Positions 13,771 through 17,562 of a stretch of DNA of 17,562 nt are shown here, piece by piece. Every line of letters starts with the position of its first letter. Within the stretch, counting starts at the first letter, position 1. The notes under the pieces are model-generated. The model was not told where the DNA came from. It did not search any database and saw only the letters and a list, made by a program, of their open reading frames with translations. This DNA comes from JACRDV01 sp024860865 [NCBI: Methanobacteriota archaeon] (lineage in GTDB: Archaea > JACRDV01), in the NCBI GenBank assembly GCA_024860865.1, contig JACRDV010000124.1, positions 1 to 17,562 of the forward strand. Reading direction: 5' to 3'. Both the position numbers and the translations under genes were made by a program.

Positions 13771-13854
13771 AGATATCCCTTCTCTGATTATTTCGGTATC
13801 AGCCCAAATTCAGATTATCTTTAAAAGTGTTATTAATATTATGTATACCAAGGT

Positions 13855-13866
13855 AATATAAAAATA
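13855..13866 (-). promoter_or_regulatory. TATA box upstream of the tubulin-like gene
   Basis: The minus strand reads TATTTTTATATT. A start about 26 nt downstream (near 13833) would give a leader of roughly 60 nt before the proposed ATA start. The gene may therefore be transcribed separately as well as from the upstream genes. Confidence 0.4.
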
Positions 13867-13896
13867 ACCCTCGTAAAAAGTGGCGTACTTAGAATT

Positions 13897-14535
13897 TTAG
13901 TCATCAATATCGAGCGCTGATGGCATTTTTATTTCTGAGCTTTTTTTTATTTCAAATATCATATCGCGCTCATCAATGAACTCAATTATTGTTTGAATAT
14001 GGAGAGTTTTGGAACCCTTGGGGGGAACAAGTACAATTTTTAAGGATTTTGTTTCTCTCGGTTTAAGCTCAGGGATGGTCTCATCAATTTTCTTGATTTC
14101 TATTTCTTCTTCAGCCATCAGTCGGGCTGAAATATTTTTAACTGGAAAATAAGAGTTATTCATAATACGAATTGTCAAATATCCCTCCTTATCTGCACGG
14201 CGAAAAGAGGGAAAAATATCAATTTTTAATTCAGGTTTCGTTATAAGCTGTATTAACAGCTTGTCTATTTCTTCTAAACATTCCTTTTTTAATTTTAATG
14301 GAATAAAAGTTCCGAATGGCCAACTTATATCAAAGTCAAGTAGTGAAGCTTCATCATTTTTCTTTTCTATTTTTATTTTCCATGTTTCTTCCACATCATC
14401 TTTTTTTCTGAAGAGAACTATGTGATGTGGATAAATCTCTTCCTTGATAGCGTATTCTCTAAAATAAACCTTTAAATTTTTAAAAGTGCTATCGACATCA
14501 CGGGATGTCTCCCTTGTTAAGTGGAGTTTTGGCAA
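13897..14535 (-). CDS. Cytosolic beta-rich protein, unknown family
   Basis: Protein of 212 aa from TTG at 14535 with GGTG 5 nt upstream on the minus strand. No signal peptide or membrane segment. The first 110 residues mix strands and helices, including WPFGTFIPLKL and a helix KKECLEEIDKLLIQLI. The last 100 residues read as an Ig-like sandwich of the NEW3/CARDB kind: GYLTIRIMNNSYFPVKNISA, then IPELKPRETKSLKIVLVPPKG and a closing strand. I do not recognise the full-length family. It lies between the two membrane proteins and the tubulin-like gene on one strand, so it may link them; that is inference from context. Confidence 0.65.
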   Translation of the reverse strand: MPKLHLTRETSRDVDSTFKNLKVYFREYAIKEEIYPHHIVLFRKKDDVEETWKIKIEKKNDEASLLDFDISWPFGTFIPLKLKKECLEEIDKLLIQLITKPELKIDIFPSFRRADKEGYLTIRIMNNSYFPVKNISARLMAEEEIEIKKIDETIPELKPRETKSLKIVLVPPKGSKTLHIQTIIEFIDERDMIFEIKKSSEIKMPSALDIDD

Positions 14536-14643
14536 TTTTTCACCAATTGTTAGAATGCTTTCTTGATTAAACCGCTCACTTTAGGTAATAAAAAGTTGTC
14601 TGATTATTTCTTTTCCTTAATCATGGAAAATGAGGGATTCTTT

Positions 14644-15582
14644 TCACTCCTCGAAAATCTCTTCTGTTTCTATTCTTTCTCTTATTCGTTTTCTAATGCG
14701 AATCATTCTATAGCTAAACCCACCTGAGCCCCCTAAAACTACTATAAGACCTCCAATAAAGGAATAATAAAGCTTGTTAGCTCTTCTTTGCTTTTGTTGG
14801 GCATCTGTGAGTGCTTTCAGTGCCTTCTCTTTTCCTCCTGCATCACCGCTTTGTTCATAGGAGATTACAGAGTCCCGTAGGTCATTTACTGCATTAGAAA
14901 AATAACTTCTTGAAAAAATAAAAATGGTGCTTTCTCCCTTTATTTTTGAATCTAGGCCCTTATCAAAGCTGTTAATTGCAGCATTTCTTATTCTGTTATT
15001 AGCACTTAGGTAAAATGAAAGCGCATTTCTGACATAATCAATTGTCAAAGGATCTTTTGTGCGGTTACATACTTCAGCGGCATCTGAATAAAAACGAATT
15101 TTATCAGGATAGGCTGGGTAATTGTTAGCCTCATTAATTGACAGTTCAATGAACTTTAATGAAAGGCTAGCAACTAAAGATTCAGCATTAGATCGTATTT
15201 GGTGTTTTAAACTGATGTTTCCATATTTTACTATCTTTTCATAGCTTTTTATACTCGAGTGTAAATTTTTTTTCGTCTCTTCACATCTTTTTGATTGCGC
15301 GCTCTCAACTGCAGCTTCCGATTGGTTCAAGAACAATAAAGTTATTTCAATAAATCCCCCAAGTTTGTTGGCTTCACTAGTGAGACCGCGCGCATTGAGA
15401 CCTTTTTCTTCGTTAACCAGTGAGGCTAAATATCCAGATATGGCATGAACTTCTTCAGAAGATATTTTAGAGCGCCAATTATTCACTCTGTTTTCTTGGT
15501 TGATAACATCATACGCTGCTCCAAATGGTGCATTCGAAATTAAGAATAATAATAAAACCAGTAAAATGGCAAATTTTTTCAC
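14644..15582 (-). CDS. Secreted helical protein with C-terminal membrane anchor
   Basis: Protein of 312 aa from GTG at 15582, behind GAGGGG and 1 bp after the upstream stop; a TTG at 15612 is possible but would extend the signal peptide with basic residues. Signal peptide about 1-22 (MKKFAILLVLLLFLISNAPF). The exported part is almost wholly helical with few aromatic clusters and contains N-glycosylation sequons (NQS, NIS, NRT). A transmembrane helix at about 271-292 (FIGGLIVVLGGSGGFSY) is followed by a basic cytosolic tail RIRKRIRERIETEEIFEE. By eye the last 130 residues align with the end of the neighbouring 653-residue protein. Function unknown; topology is outside-in with the tail in the cytosol. 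Confidence 0.72.
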   Translation of the reverse strand: MKKFAILLVLLLFLISNAPFGAAYDVINQENRVNNWRSKISSEEVHAISGYLASLVNEEKGLNARGLTSEANKLGGFIEITLLFLNQSEAAVESAQSKRCEETKKNLHSSIKSYEKIVKYGNISLKHQIRSNAESLVASLSLKFIELSINEANNYPAYPDKIRFYSDAAEVCNRTKDPLTIDYVRNALSFYLSANNRIRNAAINSFDKGLDSKIKGESTIFIFSRSYFSNAVNDLRDSVISYEQSGDAGGKEKALKALTDAQQKQRRANKLYYSFIGGLIVVLGGSGGFSYRMIRIRKRIRERIETEEIFEE

Positions 15583-15583
15583 T

Positions 15584-17562
15584 TTATTTCCCCTCAAATA
15601 TCTCCTCTTCAATTTTGCGCTTTTTAATTTCCTTCTTAATCTCTATCTTCCTTCTAGCAATCCACATTGCGACAGCTAAGGAAGCAGCACTAGTTGAGGA
15701 AAAGAACCCTGTTAATTTGTATGTTGCTTTTTTCTTTGCATTTGAAGCTAGCTTCAATTTTTCATTAATTTCGGTAGCCTTAGAATCACCTAAGTAAACA
15801 TACGCATTGTGGGCATCGTTGTAGCAATTTACTGCCTGAGTATAGACTTCCCTTTCATCAAAGAAACCCTTTTCCTGTTTCATGAGCTGATCTCCCTTTA
15901 CAGCCAAAAAGTCTGCTTTAGCAGTGTAGTTGAGTATATCATAGGTATACTTCACATATAGACCGCGGGAATAATCCATAGCCTCTGGATTTTCAGCAAT
16001 CCTATAAGCCTGAAAGGCTAAAGCAAAAAATTTTTTCTTTTCTTGGAGAGTTTGCGTTTTATCAGTGGCATCCTTAAAGAAATCACCGTAATTTTGTGCA
16101 ATTTTTTTCTGTAAGTAAGGAACAACAGTGTTGTAAACTTGAGATCTAAATTCTTTCTCTTCGGTAGAATAAATTTCCATACTTTTGGTGTGTTTATAAC
16201 CGTTCATCAAAGTTTCAAAATTATCTTCGTAACTTCCAGCCGCTATGCCTTCGTTTAGTTTATTTATGCTTCTAAAGGTGTCTAAAGTTGTTGTAGCAAG
16301 CATTGATATAACAACTGAGTGTGCAGTTTCAAGTTTTTTGTTAAAGAAATTCACAGCGAAAGCTTTAGCGTTATTCAATTCTGATGGTGCTGAGATTTCC
16401 TTTAGGCCATTTATAGCTCCGACAAATTCTTTGTCTACAAGATTAAATCGAACTTTAGCAGTCTTGGGCGTTATATATTTGGGGGATATTCCAACTCGCC
16501 AAACATATTCGCCCCAAACTGCTTTATAAGGATCAACATCTGGCTTTAAACTGATGTTACTGCTGGAGGATGGCATTATCCTGGAAATCGATGTGGGATT
16601 TGCTTTGAGCCAACCTCGCACTAACTTCTCATCAAGTTCTTTAGGCCTTTCTATGGATTCAACATCTATTTTCACATCTGATAACGGTGAATATCCACCG
16701 CTCTCTTTTATTTTAATCGAACGAAGACTTTGATTCATACCAAAATCGATATTATCGCTTGAAATTTCCATAATAGGAAATGGGATGTTAAAGCTTAAAG
16801 AAACATTAAAATTTTTAAGTTGTTCGCCAGTTTCAGAAGTTGGTCTAAAAATTAAAATTCCAGAATATTTACCAGGGGGTGTATCGAGCGTTGGTTTAAC
16901 CTTAACTTTAAGAGAACTAGAGCTACCCCCACTAATTTTCCAAGGACTTGGCTCAATCGAAACAAAATTTTTTAGGCTTTCTGGAATATCTGTACCGATA
17001 TCTATTGAATAGCCACCAGTTATTTCATCAGCATATACTAAATCTGTTTTATTCTCGGTGCACCTTAAATTCCCAAAATTGAGCGAGCTTCGATTAAAAT
17101 AAAGTCTTGGTTGAGGCCATTTCAAAATTAGCGTAAAGCTCAAGGAACCATTTTTTCCTAACGGTGTAGAAGTTGCTTTAAGGGTTGCAGAAAACTCACC
17201 CTGTGTGAATCTTTTTGGTAGGTTTAATTTAATAGTATTGCTACTGCTATTGCGTCTCGCTAGATTGGAAATAGTAGGTGCAGAAAGAGAAGCATAGCTC
17301 GAAGCATTGCGTAATTCAAAAGTAACTTCAGTTGCATTAAGCTTTCCTTCATTCGCTACCGTAAAATCAATTACTCTTTCAATTGGATTAATAACGGCCT
17401 CCGGCATTATAATAATAGGACTACTAATACCAGTTATCTTGAGTTTTGGTATTGCTTTTGTTATAGTGATGGTTTTGTTAGCGCTTCGTCCACTACCTAA
17501 AGTAATGTTAGCTGCTTGAGCCTCAACATAGATTTGTAGCGTCATGTTAGCCGAAAATTTAC
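15584..17562 (-). CDS. Large surface protein with Ig-like repeats and membrane anchor (5' end outside window)
   Basis: The frame is open to the window edge (residues KFSAN precede the first visible ATG at 17545), so the start lies beyond. The visible 650-odd residues begin with several beta-sandwich segments, each carrying a motif such as IDFTVANEGKLNATEVTFEL or LKVKVKPTLDTPPGKYSG, typical of NEW3/COG1470-like surface domains. They carry many N-x-S/T sequons. From about residue 390 it becomes helical, then a membrane segment near 608-629 and a strongly basic tail (RRKIEIKKEIKKRKIEEEIF). The C-terminal helical part, anchor and tail resemble those of the next gene, which starts 1 bp after this stop. 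Likely an extracellular receptor or adhesion-type protein. Confidence 0.75.
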   Translation of the reverse strand, partial: KFSANMTLQIYVEAQAANITLGSGRSANKTITITKAIPKLKITGISSPIIIMPEAVINPIERVIDFTVANEGKLNATEVTFELRNASSYASLSAPTISNLARRNSSSNTIKLNLPKRFTQGEFSATLKATSTPLGKNGSLSFTLILKWPQPRLYFNRSSLNFGNLRCTENKTDLVYADEITGGYSIDIGTDIPESLKNFVSIEPSPWKISGGSSSSLKVKVKPTLDTPPGKYSGILIFRPTSETGEQLKNFNVSLSFNIPFPIMEISSDNIDFGMNQSLRSIKIKESGGYSPLSDVKIDVESIERPKELDEKLVRGWLKANPTSISRIMPSSSSNISLKPDVDPYKAVWGEYVWRVGISPKYITPKTAKVRFNLVDKEFVGAINGLKEISAPSELNNAKAFAVNFFNKKLETAHSVVISMLATTTLDTFRSINKLNEGIAAGSYEDNFETLMNGYKHTKSMEIYSTEEKEFRSQVYNTVVPYLQKKIAQNYGDFFKDATDKTQTLQEKKKFFALAFQAYRIAENPEAMDYSRGLYVKYTYDILNYTAKADFLAVKGDQLMKQEKGFFDEREVYTQAVNCYNDAHNAYVYLGDSKATEINEKLKLASNAKKKATYKLTGFFSSTSAASLAVAMWIARRKIEIKKEIKKRKIEEEIFEGK

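Noticed and set aside
13810-13851. TTG upstream in the tubulin-like frame with TGA readthrough
   Set aside because: The short hydrophobic extension does not resemble tubulin N-termini, and nothing indicates TGA recoding.

Overview
The window is archaeal chromosome, A+T-rich overall. It carries archaeal and eukaryote-type genes: ribosomal proteins S19e, L39e, L31e and L21e, PDCD5, aIF6, prefoldin alpha, FtsY, SRP54, RpoF/Rpb4, Nep1 and RNase P component 4. It also has TATA-box promoters and a tRNA with BHB-type introns. SepCysS (tRNA-dependent cysteine synthesis), an intron-rich tRNA and an FtsZ/tubulin-like protein together suggest a methanogen-related or Bathyarchaeia-like lineage, but the taxon cannot be fixed from this window.

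Region 1 (1-1515, minus) is an operon of a DUF169 protein followed by SepCysS, which runs off the left edge. Region 2 (1645-4750) is a mosaic accessory island. It opens with tRNA-Gly(UCC), which appears to contain two introns. A copy of the last 33 bases of that tRNA lies 2,239 bp downstream at 4014-4046, as expected for an element integrated at the tRNA 3' end. Between the copies are a GC-rich ORF remnant, a PfkB-type kinase, a small unknown gene and a truncated winged-helix remnant. Just beyond the second copy are an N-terminally truncated PIN toxin, a small probable partner gene, and a GC-rich inverted repeat that looks somewhat like an integron attC site.

Region 3 (4836-12635, plus) is a translation and secretion cluster: nep1, rnp4, a broken YhbY/CRM-domain gene, rps19e, PDCD5, rpl39e, rpl31e, eif6, [orphan VapB-type antitoxin], pfdA, ftsY, srp54, rpl21e, rpoF and DUF655. 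Many of these genes overlap or abut, which points to cotranscription. Two departures stand out: the YhbY gene is decayed, and the antitoxin stands where L18a/LX is commonly found between eif6 and pfdA.

Region 4 (12643-17562, minus) converges on region 3. In transcription order it encodes a large Ig-like surface protein with a C-terminal membrane anchor (5' end outside the window), a second secreted and membrane-anchored helical protein sharing its C-terminal architecture, a cytosolic beta-rich protein, and a divergent FtsZ/tubulin-like GTPase. The tubulin-like frame has lost a canonical start codon: ATA stands at the ideal position behind a Shine-Dalgarno-like sequence. This apparent coupling of a tubulin-family GTPase to membrane proteins with matching cytoplasmic tails is the best candidate for an undescribed system here.
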